Of a stretch of 64,000 nt of DNA, positions 50,681-58,603 are shown piece after piece; positions within the stretch are counted from its first letter, which is position 1, and each line of letters starts with the position of its first letter. The translations under genes were made by a program, and so were the position numbers. The stretch is from Bin87 sp965243255. GTDB taxonomy: Bacteria > Chloroflexota > Dehalococcoidia > Lucifugimonadales > UBA3495. The notes beneath the pieces are model-generated. The model searched no databases and was not told the origin of the DNA. It saw nothing but the letters and a program-made list of their open reading frames with translations. The stretch covers positions 434,001-498,000 of the forward strand of contig CBDEUH010000004.1 of assembly GCA_965243255.1 (NCBI GenBank). Reading direction: 5' to 3'.

Positions 50681-50689
50681 TGGTATATT
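50681..50689 (+). promoter_or_regulatory. Extended -10 promoter for the PAC2 gene
   Basis: TGG-TATATT, an extended -10 match; start of transcription near 50697 and the ATG at 50724. Confidence 0.5.
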
Positions 50690-50723
50690 AGCCCCGTAGC
50701 CCAGCGTTAGAGCAGGCCCCACT

Positions 50724-51674
50724 ATGCCCGAGGAACTTTTCACCCTAACCGACAAGCCCCAGGCCCAGTACCTCATCGCCGGCTGGCGGCGGCAGTGGTC
50801 CAACGGCGGCCGCATCTCCAGCGGCCTCCCTCGCTATCTCATCGAGAAGAACGACGGACGCCAGGTCGGCCAGCTCTCCGAGCACGTCAACCGCATGTGC
50901 TATCCCTTCCAGGTCGCCGGCACCCACGACGCCTTCCGCCCCGCCGCGGCCTTCCACGAAGGACTGCCCAGTTCCGCCATGTCCCGCCAGAACGCCTTCT
51001 ACGAAATCGGCAGCGGACTTCTGGTGTTCCTGGGCGAAGAACCCTGGTACCGCCTGGACATCTACTCCGAGGCCTTCTTCACCGCCGTCAAGGAGCTGGG
51101 CATCCAGCAGACCGTAGCCGTCGAGGGCGTCAACGGCCCGGCGCCCCCCGACCTGGAACGCCGCATCACCTGCGTATATTCCCAGCCCGAAATGCGCGAG
51201 CAGCTCGAGCGCCACGGCGTCCAGTTCTCCAGCTACGGCAGCCGCGGACGCCAGGGCCCCACCATCGGCATGGCCCTCGTCTCCGTCGCCCACTACCAGT
51301 ATCCCGAGGTTCAGATGTTCCGCATGGGCGCCATGGCCCCCATGTATCCCTTCATGACCAGCAACAACAACCAGCTGGGCATCACCCAGGACCACCGCGC
51401 CTACTACGATATCCTCCGCCGTCTGCGCTCCCTGTTCAAAATCGATATGGACCTGTCCGAACTGGAACAGATGGGCAACCGCGAGTCCCAGGAACTCCTC
51501 GACAACCTCGAACGCCTGGGCCGCACCAACAACGAAGCCCGCCAGATTATCGACCAGGTGCGCCTCGACTACCAGTACACCCCTTATGTCGAGCCGGTGG
51601 ACTTGGACCCGGCCCTCGACCAGGCCCTGGAAAACATCCTGCGCGACATCGGCGAGCCCGACCCCGAACCCTGA
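50724..51674 (+). CDS. PAC2 family protein
   Basis: 316 residues. The PAC2 (proteasome assembly chaperone-like) fold is suggested by LIAGWRRQWSNGG, VNRMCYPFQVAGTHDAFRPAA, LGIQQTVAVEGVNGPAPPDLERRITCVYSQPEMREQLERHGV and the C-terminal region with DMDLSELEQMG plus a helical tail. Bacterial members have no settled function; in actinobacteria some are linked to the proteasome, and none is seen here. Convergent with the amidohydrolase. Confidence 0.78.
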   Translation: MPEELFTLTDKPQAQYLIAGWRRQWSNGGRISSGLPRYLIEKNDGRQVGQLSEHVNRMCYPFQVAGTHDAFRPAAAFHEGLPSSAMSRQNAFYEIGSGLLVFLGEEPWYRLDIYSEAFFTAVKELGIQQTVAVEGVNGPAPPDLERRITCVYSQPEMREQLERHGVQFSSYGSRGRQGPTIGMALVSVAHYQYPEVQMFRMGAMAPMYPFMTSNNNQLGITQDHRAYYDILRRLRSLFKIDMDLSELEQMGNRESQELLDNLERLGRTNNEARQIIDQVRLDYQYTPYVEPVDLDPALDQALENILRDIGEPDPEP

Positions 51675-51679
51675 TCGGC

Positions 51680-53059
51680 TTACACCACCGGCCAGCGAGA
51701 CGGGAATGACACGGCGGCGCGCTCGATCAGTGCGTCGCCCTTTTGCTGCACCTCCGCCACCAACGCCGCCTCGTCCACGAACAACGCCTGGTGATTCTCC
51801 ACCACCACGCGCCCGTTGACCAACACCGTGTGCACGCTCCGCCCGTCGGCGTTATACACCAGCGAGTTCACCGGATTGTGCAACGCGGCCCACTCCGACC
51901 GCCGCGTATCGAACAACACCAGGTCCGCAGCCTTCCCCGCCTCAATGGAGCCGATGGTGTCGCCCATCCCCAGCGCCTCGGCGCCCCGGATGGTCCCCAG
52001 TTCCAGCGCAGTTTCCGCCGGAATCATCCCCACGTCCTGCCGTCCGTCCTTGTACAGCACCGCCGCCAGATACACCGAGCGCAGCGTCTCCAGCAGGTTC
52101 GAGTTGTTCCCCGCGTCCGTGCCCAGCCCCACCGTCGCGCCATAGTCCAGCAGCTCCGGCAGCAGCCCCCGCTGCGCCGTTCCCGCGCCGCCCTTGATTG
52201 CCGCCGTGGGACACATCACCACGGCCGCGCCTTGCTGCGCAATCAGTTGCGCTTCGTCGTCCCCAATGCCCAGGCAGTGGGCCAGCGTCATGCTCGGCGT
52301 CAATACGCCGCAACGCTCCAGGTATTCCGTCGGCGTGCAGTCGTGCTCCTGTCGGCAGTGCTGAATCCACCGGCCTCCGTTGTTGAAATGCACCGTGGAA
52401 CGGGTTCCCGCCGCTTCCGCGATGCCGTGGGTCGCCGCCAGCAGCTCGGCCGAGCAGAACTCCGGCGTGAACGGCATCGCCCACGCCGTCACCAGCCCGT
52501 CATTTTCCCCGTGATACCGCTCGATGGCCTCCTGCGTCTCCCGGATGGCATCCTCCGTGTCGTACACCGGCAGGTTCAACGGGTTCGCCCGGTCCTGCAC
52601 GTTGCGCCCCACGATGATCCGGCAGCCCGACCGCTGGTATGCCTCCAGGCACACGTCCAGGTGCGTGGTCGTGCCCGGGTCCATGAAGGTCGTTGTTCCG
52701 TACTTCAGCAGCTCCGTTATCGCCAGCAGCGAGGTTGCGTATTCGTCCTCCGCCGTCATCGCCGCCTGCAGGCGAAACACGTTGGGCAGATATTCCGCGC
52801 CCAGGTCGTCGGGAAACAGCCCCCGCACCGTATGCGCGTAGCTGATGTGCATGTGCCCGTTGATGAAACCGGGCGTCAACACCATGCCGCTGCCGTCAAT
52901 CACCCGGTCGGCGTCAACGCCGGCCAGCTCCGCCGCTTTGCCCACCTGGGCGATGCGACCCCCGCTGATGACCACCGCGCCGTCGGCAATGATGCGCCGC
53001 TCCGGATCCATCGTAACCACGTAGCGCGCGCCGTCTATCTTGATCGTAGGCTGAGGCAT
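51680..53059 (-). CDS. Amidohydrolase, TRZ/ATZ (cytosine deaminase-like) family
   Basis: 459 residues from the ATG at 53059 with GGGAG upstream; a GTG two codons earlier is possible. Metal-dependent hydrolase: GFINGHMHISYAH (HxH ligands), FMDPGTTTHLDV, MTLAHCLGIGDDE (His) and GLGTDAGNNSNLLETLR (Asp). The small beta-domain lies at both ends (VVTMDPERRIIADGAVVISGGRI and IEAGKAADLVLFDTRRSEWAAL). Members deaminate or dechlorinate ring compounds such as S-adenosylhomocysteine, guanine or triazines; the substrate is unknown. Confidence 0.88.
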   Translation of the reverse strand: MPQPTIKIDGARYVVTMDPERRIIADGAVVISGGRIAQVGKAAELAGVDADRVIDGSGMVLTPGFINGHMHISYAHTVRGLFPDDLGAEYLPNVFRLQAAMTAEDEYATSLLAITELLKYGTTTFMDPGTTTHLDVCLEAYQRSGCRIIVGRNVQDRANPLNLPVYDTEDAIRETQEAIERYHGENDGLVTAWAMPFTPEFCSAELLAATHGIAEAAGTRSTVHFNNGGRWIQHCRQEHDCTPTEYLERCGVLTPSMTLAHCLGIGDDEAQLIAQQGAAVVMCPTAAIKGGAGTAQRGLLPELLDYGATVGLGTDAGNNSNLLETLRSVYLAAVLYKDGRQDVGMIPAETALELGTIRGAEALGMGDTIGSIEAGKAADLVLFDTRRSEWAALHNPVNSLVYNADGRSVHTVLVNGRVVVENHQALFVDEAALVAEVQQKGDALIERAAVSFPSRWPVV

Positions 53060-53101
53060 ATTCACTCCCTTGAGGTTTTGGGCATTATCGCAGTCCCAGG
53101 T

Positions 53102-53992
53102 TCACCGCGACAACGTGATCAATACCACGCCCGTGATTATCAGCGCCGCGCCCAGCACCCGGCCCCGCGTAACCCACTCCTTCAACACAACCGCCCCCAG
53201 TATCAGGGCGAACAGCGATCCCACCTCCCGAACCGGCGCGACGAAGCTCACGTCGGTGATGCTCATCGCCGTCAACACCAACCCGTAGGCCAGGAACAGC
53301 AACGACGACGCTGCGATGACGCTCACCCACCCGTTGCGCCACTCGCTCACTATGCCGGCGCCTCCGTAGTTGTGGATTATGTAAGGCGCCCAGCCCACCG
53401 CGACGCCGCACGTCATCAGGTAGAGATAGAGGAACGGGCTGACGTAACTCACTCCCTGCTTGTCTATCACGGTGTACAGGGCGATGCAAAGCCCCGTCAG
53501 CAGGGCATAGCCCAATCCCGGCAGGTTCGCCGACAGCGTGGCAAACGTCGTGAACTGCCGCAGCTGCCCCCACCAGGCCGCGGTATAAATGCCGACGATG
53601 ATCGAGGCTATGCCCACCCACCCCAAAGGTCCCACCGTTTCACCCAGCAGCAGTACCGCCAATATCGGCACCACGCCGGGGCCAAATCCCCGCGCGATGG
53701 GATATACCAGCGACAGGTCGCTGCGGGCCAGGCTCCGCCCCAGGAACAGGAAATAGCAGATGTGTACCAGGCTGGTGGCGATGACGTACCAAATCCCCAC
53801 CCGGTCGAAGGGAGTGAGCAGCGCCAGCGGCAGCGCGATGGGCAATGCCCCCACCACCGCGAACGCCGACAGCCACCAGGCGAACACCTCCTGCCGCTGC
53901 GCCTGCTTCAGCAGCAGGTTCCAGGTGGCGTGGGCTGCCGCCGATGCCAGCACCAGCGCCAGCGCAACCAGGGTTGTCGAGTCCAGCACCAC
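53102..53992 (-). CDS. EamA-family (DMT) transporter
   Basis: 296 residues from a GTG at 53992 with GGAGGA 6 nt upstream. The longer frame to 54166 would cross the tRNA-Glu gene and is rejected. Ten membrane helices in two EamA halves: ALALVLASAAAHATWNLLLKQ at the start of half one and the conserved LVYPIARGFGPGVVPILAVLLLGE; half two ends VAPVREVGSLFALILGAVVLKEWVTRGRVLGAALIITGVVLI. It probably exports or imports small metabolites; the solute is unknown. Confidence 0.88.
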   Translation of the reverse strand: MVLDSTTLVALALVLASAAAHATWNLLLKQAQRQEVFAWWLSAFAVVGALPIALPLALLTPFDRVGIWYVIATSLVHICYFLFLGRSLARSDLSLVYPIARGFGPGVVPILAVLLLGETVGPLGWVGIASIIVGIYTAAWWGQLRQFTTFATLSANLPGLGYALLTGLCIALYTVIDKQGVSYVSPFLYLYLMTCGVAVGWAPYIIHNYGGAGIVSEWRNGWVSVIAASSLLFLAYGLVLTAMSITDVSFVAPVREVGSLFALILGAVVLKEWVTRGRVLGAALIITGVVLITLSR

Positions 53993-54061
53993 GGCCTTCC
54001 TCCGGCCGGCGGATAAGAAACCGCCGACGCGCACAGTCGGTCGCGTCGGCGAAGCGGTCAG

Positions 54062-54138
54062 TGGTGGCGCATAGGGGATTCGAACCCCTGATCTCCGCCT
54101 TGAGAGGGCGGTGTCCTGGGCCGCTAGACGAATGCGCC
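54062..54138 (-). tRNA. tRNA-Glu (anticodon CTC)
   Basis: Reading leftward: acceptor GGCGCAT pairs with ATGCGCC, D-arm GTCTAGCGGCCCAGGAC, anticodon loop CTCTCAA in stem CCGCC/GGCGG, T-arm AGGGG-TTCGAAT-CCCCT and encoded CCA at 54064-54062. 77 nt. Confidence 0.95.
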
Positions 54139-54230
54139 GCAGCCGGTAAAAATTAGCGGGCTGCACACATTATAGCAGACCGGCATCCCAGCGCAACCAA
54201 AAGTACCCCTCAACCCATGACACCTCCCCG

Positions 54231-54259
54231 TTGACACCCGCTATTACCCACCCTAAAAT
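54231..54259 (+). promoter_or_regulatory. Near-consensus promoter placing +1 at the start codon
   Basis: -35 TTGACA (perfect, 54231-54236), 17-nt spacer, -10 TAAAAT (54254-54259). The expected +1 is 54266-54267, which is the ATG of the next gene, so the mRNA should be leaderless. Confidence 0.8.
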
Positions 54260-54266
54260 AGAATAT

Positions 54267-55157
54267 ATGTCCGCATTGGCCCACATCGTCGCCCAGGAAA
54301 CCCAGGACGGTCGCCGCATCGTCCGCTTCCTGCTCTCCGCCATGGAGGGCCAACTCCCGGACTTCCAACCCTGCCACCGCATCGAAGCCGCCCGCCTCCT
54401 GGTCAAGCTCGGCTTCGACCAGGCCCAGGCCGTAGTTGACCGGGCCCGGGCCGACCAACGCGCCGCATCCCGCCATTCCCGTCATTCCCGCGCAGAGCCT
54501 GCCCCGTACTTGATACGGGGCGGGAATCCAGGGGCGGAGGCGGAGGAAGCCCAGGACGCCGCCCACCGGGTCCGGGTCCAGCTGGCCCGCATCGTCCGGG
54601 AGGAAACCGACGACGGCCGGGTCGCCGTCCGATTCCTCATCGACGCCATGGAGGGACGCTTCCCCGACTTCAAACCCTGCCACCGCCTCTCCGCCGCCAA
54701 GGAACTCCTCCAACGCGGCTTCGACTACACCCCCGACGACGAAGAGGCTCAGGCCGCCGCCGAACCCGAACCCACCCCGGAGGAGCTGGAAGCCCAGCGC
54801 CGGCGCACCGACGACATCGAATTCAGCCTCCACGGCCGGGTGTACTACCAGAGCTATCCCTACCCCTGCGTCTGCGAAGACCGCCTCCATGATTGCCAGG
54901 GCAACGAACTGGACGCCGAGCAGCGGGAGAGAGAGTCCCGCAAGGGCATCGCCGCCCAGTACTACATCACCGAGGCCGACCGGGTCGAAGACTTCCACGC
55001 CCGCTACGCCGAGTACCTCATCCGCTGGAACGCCGAACACCCAGAGAACCCGGTGGACATCAACCGCATCCACTGGAACAACCGGAACTGGCAACACTAC
55101 AACCCACCGGATTCAATCACCCCCTACACCCACCTCCCTGGAATCCGCGGCCCCTGA
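54267..55157 (+). CDS. Hypothetical protein with internal duplication, leaderless
   Basis: 296 residues from the ATG at 54267. Two copies of a 44-residue unit lie at 8-51 and 110-153; shared core: ET-DGR--VRFL--AMEG--PDF-PCHR---A--LL--GFD. Between them, residues about 72-88 are the translation of a palindromic intergenic repeat inserted in frame (54481-54530). The C-terminal part has a Cys-rich spot (YPCVCEDRLHDC, 199-210) and several aromatic residues (INRIHWNNRNWQHYNPP). I recognise no family; the repeated unit looks like a short helical module. A strong promoter sits directly upstream and no ribosome site is possible. Confidence 0.72.
   Translation: MSALAHIVAQETQDGRRIVRFLLSAMEGQLPDFQPCHRIEAARLLVKLGFDQAQAVVDRARADQRAASRHSRHSRAEPAPYLIRGGNPGAEAEEAQDAAHRVRVQLARIVREETDDGRVAVRFLIDAMEGRFPDFKPCHRLSAAKELLQRGFDYTPDDEEAQAAAEPEPTPEELEAQRRRTDDIEFSLHGRVYYQSYPYPCVCEDRLHDCQGNELDAEQRERESRKGIAAQYYITEADRVEDFHARYAEYLIRWNAEHPENPVDINRIHWNNRNWQHYNPPDSITPYTHLPGIRGP
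54481..54530. repeat. Composite palindromic repeat inside a coding region
   Basis: Outer arms GTCATTCCCGCG (54481-54492) and CGGGAATCCA (54521-54530), as in the intergenic copies, with the CCCCGTA/TACGGGG hairpin module (54497-54520) nested between them. Another half-unit CATTCCC precedes it. The whole lies in frame within the gene at 54267. Confidence 0.85.
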
Positions 55158-55281
55158 CCCAACGGCCGGCCCCGACCCCAATCCTGCCAGTCCTCTAATC
55201 CGGCAAATCCCGGCTTCGACGATTCTCCCGGCCCCTCCCTTTGCTAAACTGGCCCCAAAATCCAGCATTGCGGAGGACGCT

Positions 55282-56298
55282 TTGGAAATCGGTAAATTGC
55301 CCCAGGATCTGATGACGGAACTGCTGGCCGACCTGGGAGTCGATGACCAACAGGTTCTTGTCGGCCCCGCCGTCGGCGAAGACTGCGCCGTCGTCGATCT
55401 GGGCGAGCGTCTGCTCGTCGCCAAGTCCGACCCGGTTACCTTCGCAGCCCAGCGCGTCGGCTGGTACGCCGTCCAGGTCAACGCCAACGATGTCGCCTGC
55501 ACCGGCGCCGCGCCCCGCTGGTTCCTGCCCACCCTGCTGCTGCCAGCCTCCTACACCCCGGATGACGCCCGCGCCCTGTTTGCCGATATCTCCAACGCCT
55601 GCCGCGACCTGGGCGTGGCCGTCATCGGTGGCCATACCGAGGTTACCAACGGCATCGACCGCCCCATCGTCGCCGGTACCATGTTGGGCGAACTGCGGGA
55701 GCGCAGCCGCCTCGTCTCCACCGCCGGCGCCCAGGATGGCGACAGCCTAATTCTCACCACCGGCCTGGCCATCGAGGGCACGGCCATCCTGGCCGCCGAG
55801 TGCGCCGACCCCTTGCGAGCTGCCGGCGTCGATGAGGCCACTATTGAACGGGCCTCCCGCTACTTGACCGAACCCGGCATCAGCGTGGTGGCCCCCGCGC
55901 GGGCCTTATGTGAAGCGGTAAACGTCCACAGCCTCCACGACGTCACCGAAGGCGGCATCGTAACCGCCCTGCGCGAAGTGGCCGCCGCGTCAAGCCTGGG
56001 CGTAGTCCTGGAGGCCGAAAGCGCTCCCGTCCTGGCCGAGTCCGAAGCCATCTGCGCCGCCCTGGGCATCGATCCCCTCGGGCTGCTGGGCTCCGGCGCG
56101 CTGGTGGCAACCATGGCCGCCTCCGAAGTCCCCCGCGCTCTGCGCGCCCTGGACCGAATCGGCGTCAACGGCTGGGAAATCGGGCAGATGATCGAGGCGG
56201 AATTGGGCCTGTGGCTCATCGACCGCACCGGAGAGCGCTCCATGCCGGAGTTCCGACGCGATGAACTGGCGCGTTATTTTGAGGAGACTCAGCAGTAG
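55282..56298 (+). CDS. AIR synthase-related protein (HypE/ThiL superfamily)
   Basis: 338 residues from a TTG at 55282 with GGAGG at 55272-55276. Superfamily marks: VGPAVGEDCAVVD, LLVAKSDPVTFAAQRVGWYAVQVNANDVACTGA, APRWFLPTLLLP, VAVIGGHTEVTNGIDRPIVAGTMLG and HDVTEGGIVTALREVAAAS. It belongs with ATP-using PurM-type enzymes, nearest to HypE-like proteins. It lacks the Cys/Sec-Gly-Cys-Lys start of selenophosphate synthetase and the ALSDVYAMG string, so I do not call it SelD. Function unknown. It meets the dehydratase gene end to end. Confidence 0.8.
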   Translation: MEIGKLPQDLMTELLADLGVDDQQVLVGPAVGEDCAVVDLGERLLVAKSDPVTFAAQRVGWYAVQVNANDVACTGAAPRWFLPTLLLPASYTPDDARALFADISNACRDLGVAVIGGHTEVTNGIDRPIVAGTMLGELRERSRLVSTAGAQDGDSLILTTGLAIEGTAILAAECADPLRAAGVDEATIERASRYLTEPGISVVAPARALCEAVNVHSLHDVTEGGIVTALREVAAASSLGVVLEAESAPVLAESEAICAALGIDPLGLLGSGALVATMAASEVPRALRALDRIGVNGWEIGQMIEAELGLWLIDRTGERSMPEFRRDELARYFEETQQ

Positions 56299-56299
56299 T

Positions 56300-57268
56300 T
56301 CATTCGTTGAGGTACAGGTTGATGCAGTCCCGCAGCTGCGCCAGCGTGATGTTCGCGCCGCTGATGGTGATGGAGACCTTCTTGCCTCGCACCAGTTCCG
56401 GGTGCCGCACCGCCCCGGCCAGGGCCGTAGCCCCGGCCCCTTCGGCCAGCGTGTGCGCCTTCTCCACCAGCATCGCCACGGCCCGCCGGATGTCATCGTC
56501 GCTCACCAGCACGAAGTCGTGCAGCCGGTGCCGAATTATCTGCTGCGGCAGTTCGTAGCCCACCGCCGTCGCCGTGCCCTCAACCCAGGTCTGCATGGGC
56601 GCAGCCACCAACTGCCCCTGCTGCCACGACAGATACGCCGCCGGCGCCGCCTCCGACTGCACCGCCACCACCTTGATGTTGGGCCCCATGGCGTCCGCCA
56701 CCACGCAGGCCCCGGACACGCCGCTGCCGCCCCCGATGGGCAGCAGCATCACCTCCACGTCGGGCAGGTCTTCAACAATCTCCAGGCTGGCCGTGGCCAC
56801 CCCGGCAATCAGCGCTGGCTCGTTCACCGGATGCACGTAGCGATAACCCTCCTCCTGGGCCAGGCGTTCGCAGTGCTCCCGCGCCTCGTCAAAATTCGCC
56901 CCGTGGAAGATGAGCTGCGCCCCCAGCGCTTCCATGGCGGCCACCTTATACGGGTTGGCGTCAACGGGCAGGCCGATCAACGCCCGGACGCCGAACATCC
57001 GGCACGCGCGGGCAATGGACTGCCCGTGATTGCCGCTGCTGGCGGTAATCACACCTCGGTCCCGCTCCGCCTGCGACATTCCGGCCAGCAGGTTGATGCC
57101 GCCCCGGGACTTGAACGCCCCCAGCGGCAGGTGCTCTTCGTGTTTCAGGTACACCTCCGCCTCCAGCGCTTCGCTCAGCGCAGCGGAATAAGTCAGCGGA
57201 GTGCGATCCAGATACGGCCCAATGGTTATGCGGGCCCGGTAAACGTCGCTCAAAGTCGGAATGTTCAC
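56300..57268 (-). CDS. Threonine/serine dehydratase-like PLP enzyme
   Basis: 322 residues, the length of catabolic (TdcB-type) enzymes without the regulatory ACT domain of IlvA. PLP Lys in GAFKSRGGINL (Lys 53), ASSGNHGQSIA, PIGGGSGVSGA (phosphate loop) and VSITISGANI near the end. It would convert threonine or serine to 2-oxo acid and ammonia; hydroxy-amino acid racemases share this fold, so the exact reaction is not certain. Confidence 0.87.
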   Translation of the reverse strand: MNIPTLSDVYRARITIGPYLDRTPLTYSAALSEALEAEVYLKHEEHLPLGAFKSRGGINLLAGMSQAERDRGVITASSGNHGQSIARACRMFGVRALIGLPVDANPYKVAAMEALGAQLIFHGANFDEAREHCERLAQEEGYRYVHPVNEPALIAGVATASLEIVEDLPDVEVMLLPIGGGSGVSGACVVADAMGPNIKVVAVQSEAAPAAYLSWQQGQLVAAPMQTWVEGTATAVGYELPQQIIRHRLHDFVLVSDDDIRRAVAMLVEKAHTLAEGAGATALAGAVRHPELVRGKKVSITISGANITLAQLRDCINLYLNE

Positions 57269-58149
57269 AGCGAGTGCTCCGGTGCATATGGGTGCGCAGC
57301 CGCAGCTGCGGTTGGCAGATTAGGCAACCGGCCGGTAGGTGTCAACCTGCCTCACCCCGGCCCCGCAGAAATGTACTGCCCCATTGCCCTTGACGCATCA
57401 CCTAGCACGCCAAAGCCGTTACATTTCCTATCCAGCCAACCCACCCATCCGACTGATGTAATTCCGTGTACTAATATTGCATTTCAGTCAATCCAGCAGC
57501 TAGTACACTCATGCAACGAACTGCCCCTGAAAGTGCAAAACAACCGGCATTCGTCAGCGCGCCGACAGCGGTACTCGAATGCACTCCGCTATTGGAAGCG
57601 CCACCACTATTCCAAGTACCCTTGCATGGACGGCCCGCCTGCTTCCCAGCCGTTACACTCCCCTCATCCTCCCTCCCCCAGTACACGCGCTCCCATTACC
57701 CCCTCCTCGATCCCCAGGCCCACCCCGCCCCACCGGAGCATTCTGCGCGCATCAACCCCAGCAGCTAGTCCCTACGCCCTTTCGGCTCCCCAGGGCGGCG
57801 CGACCTCCGGGCTGCCTGGCGATCCTATGGGTATCCGCCCCAACGTCGGCGTCCCCGCAAATCGGGCAGCCCGATAGAGCGACTAGCCCTTCCCCAAACG
57901 GCAAAAATTGCTCAAAAGTCGTTTTCATTGCCCTAGCGCCAGGTCCGGCGGTGTGGGAAAATAAGCACGTGTCAGGCGAGTTCTAAAAGTTTATAAAAAA
58001 GATTCAAGAACTTTCTAGACTTGGTCTTGACACCGGCTATGAAATTTGCTAACTTTGACGATGTACAGACCACCGGCAAAGAAATGCAGTACACGAAATC
58101 GGTCAGCAGCCTAAGGCGCTGCTAATCGGTACACCGCTGGAGGTGCGCT
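57269..58149. other. Gene-poor gap with AT-rich tract
   Basis: 881 nt with no frame that looks coding (composition swings, no family resemblance). The last 190 nt change character: 57975-58055 is AT-rich against a GC-rich background. It holds an inverted pair AGTTCT (57980) / AGAACT (58008) and a TTGACA (58027-58032) with TAACTT 17 nt later, a modest promoter for the HTH gene. I saw no tRNA, RNase P, SRP or tmRNA signature. Confidence 0.6.
58027..58055 (+). promoter_or_regulatory. Promoter candidate for the HTH gene
   Basis: -35 TTGACA (perfect), 17-nt spacer, weak -10 TAACTT. It would give a leader of about 90 nt containing an AGCAGC/GCTGCT hairpin at 58106-58124. Confidence 0.4.
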
Positions 58150-58374
58150 GTGGCACGCAAGACCAAATTGATGATCCGCGTAGAAAAGGAATTCGACCGC
58201 CCCCTGGAACGGCTCCTGCCCGAACTGGTCAACGACCAGGGCCTCACCGCCACCGCCGATACCCTCGGCGTCAGCAAGGCCACCCTCGGCTACTGGATGC
58301 TCAAACTCGGCATCAACGTCCGCCGCGTCGCCCTGGCCCCCGGCGAAGTGCTGGAAGTCAAACGCGCCAGCTAA
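58150..58374 (+). CDS. Small helix-turn-helix protein
   Basis: 74 residues from a GTG at 58150 with GGAGG at 58139-58143 (6-nt spacer). A basic start (ARKTKLMIRVEKEF) leads into a likely helix-turn-helix at about 31-55 (GLTATADTLGVSKATLGYWMLKLGI), similar in pattern to resolvase-type or phage regulator HTH units. It is probably a DNA-binding regulator. It lies between the AT-rich gap and a strong terminator. Confidence 0.68.
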   Translation: MARKTKLMIRVEKEFDRPLERLLPELVNDQGLTATADTLGVSKATLGYWMLKLGINVRRVALAPGEVLEVKRAS

Positions 58375-58387
58375 CCATCGTGAACTA

Positions 58388-58420
58388 CGTCATGGGCCGC
58401 GGTGGCAGCAGCCCATGACG
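58388..58420. repeat. Inverted repeat after the HTH gene
   Basis: CGTCATGGGC (58388-58397) and GCCCATGACG (58411-58420), a perfect 10-bp stem with a 13-nt loop, 13 nt after the HTH stop. No T-tract, so a terminator role is uncertain; it could be a binding site or RNA hairpin. Confidence 0.65.
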
Positions 58421-58502
58421 CAGCTGGGCGCTGCCGTCAGGTCAATGGCGAGCTGATCCTGCAGCGGCCCCAGTCCAGCCGCCTCCCGGCGGTTGGACAA
58501 TG

Positions 58503-58539
58503 AAACACCCCGGCCGGTGGCAAATGGCCGGGGCGTTTT
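58503..58539 (+). terminator. Rho-independent terminator
   Basis: Stem CCCCGGCC (58508-58515) / GGCCGGGG (58526-58533), extended outward by AAAC/GTTT after one mismatch, then TTTTGTTT. The A-run on the left suggests it also serves the convergent formamidase gene. Confidence 0.85.
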
Positions 58540-58542
58540 GTT

Positions 58543-58567
58543 TCGGCTTTCCCCCACGCGGGAACGA
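58543..58567. repeat. Degenerate palindromic repeat
   Basis: GGCTTTCCCCCACGCGGGAA followed by CGAC, a decayed relative of the GTCATTCCCGCG unit in reverse orientation. Confidence 0.5.
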
Positions 58568-58603
58568 CAGCCCTTCCACACGCTCAGCGCGAGCGGCGTT
58601 ATG

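Noticed and set aside
53993..54166. N-terminal extension of the EamA transporter frame
   Set aside because: It runs through the antisense of tRNA-Glu; a GTG with GGAGGA at 53992 gives the normal start.
54889..55281. N-terminal extension of the AIR synthase-like frame
   Set aside because: It overlaps the gene at 54267 in another frame and is Ser/Thr/Pro-rich; TTG at 55282 has a proper ribosome site.
55282..56298. Calling the AIR synthase-like gene selD
   Set aside because: It lacks the Cys/Sec-containing N-terminal loop and the ALSDVYAMG-type string of selenophosphate synthetase.
56261..57877. Long open frame antisense to the threonine dehydratase-like gene
   Set aside because: It is Arg/His/Pro-rich with no family resemblance, typical of antisense frames in GC-rich DNA; the minus-strand PLP enzyme is clear.
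57511..57986. Short overlapping frames in the gap before the HTH gene
   Set aside because: No ribosome sites, low-complexity composition and no recognisable domain.
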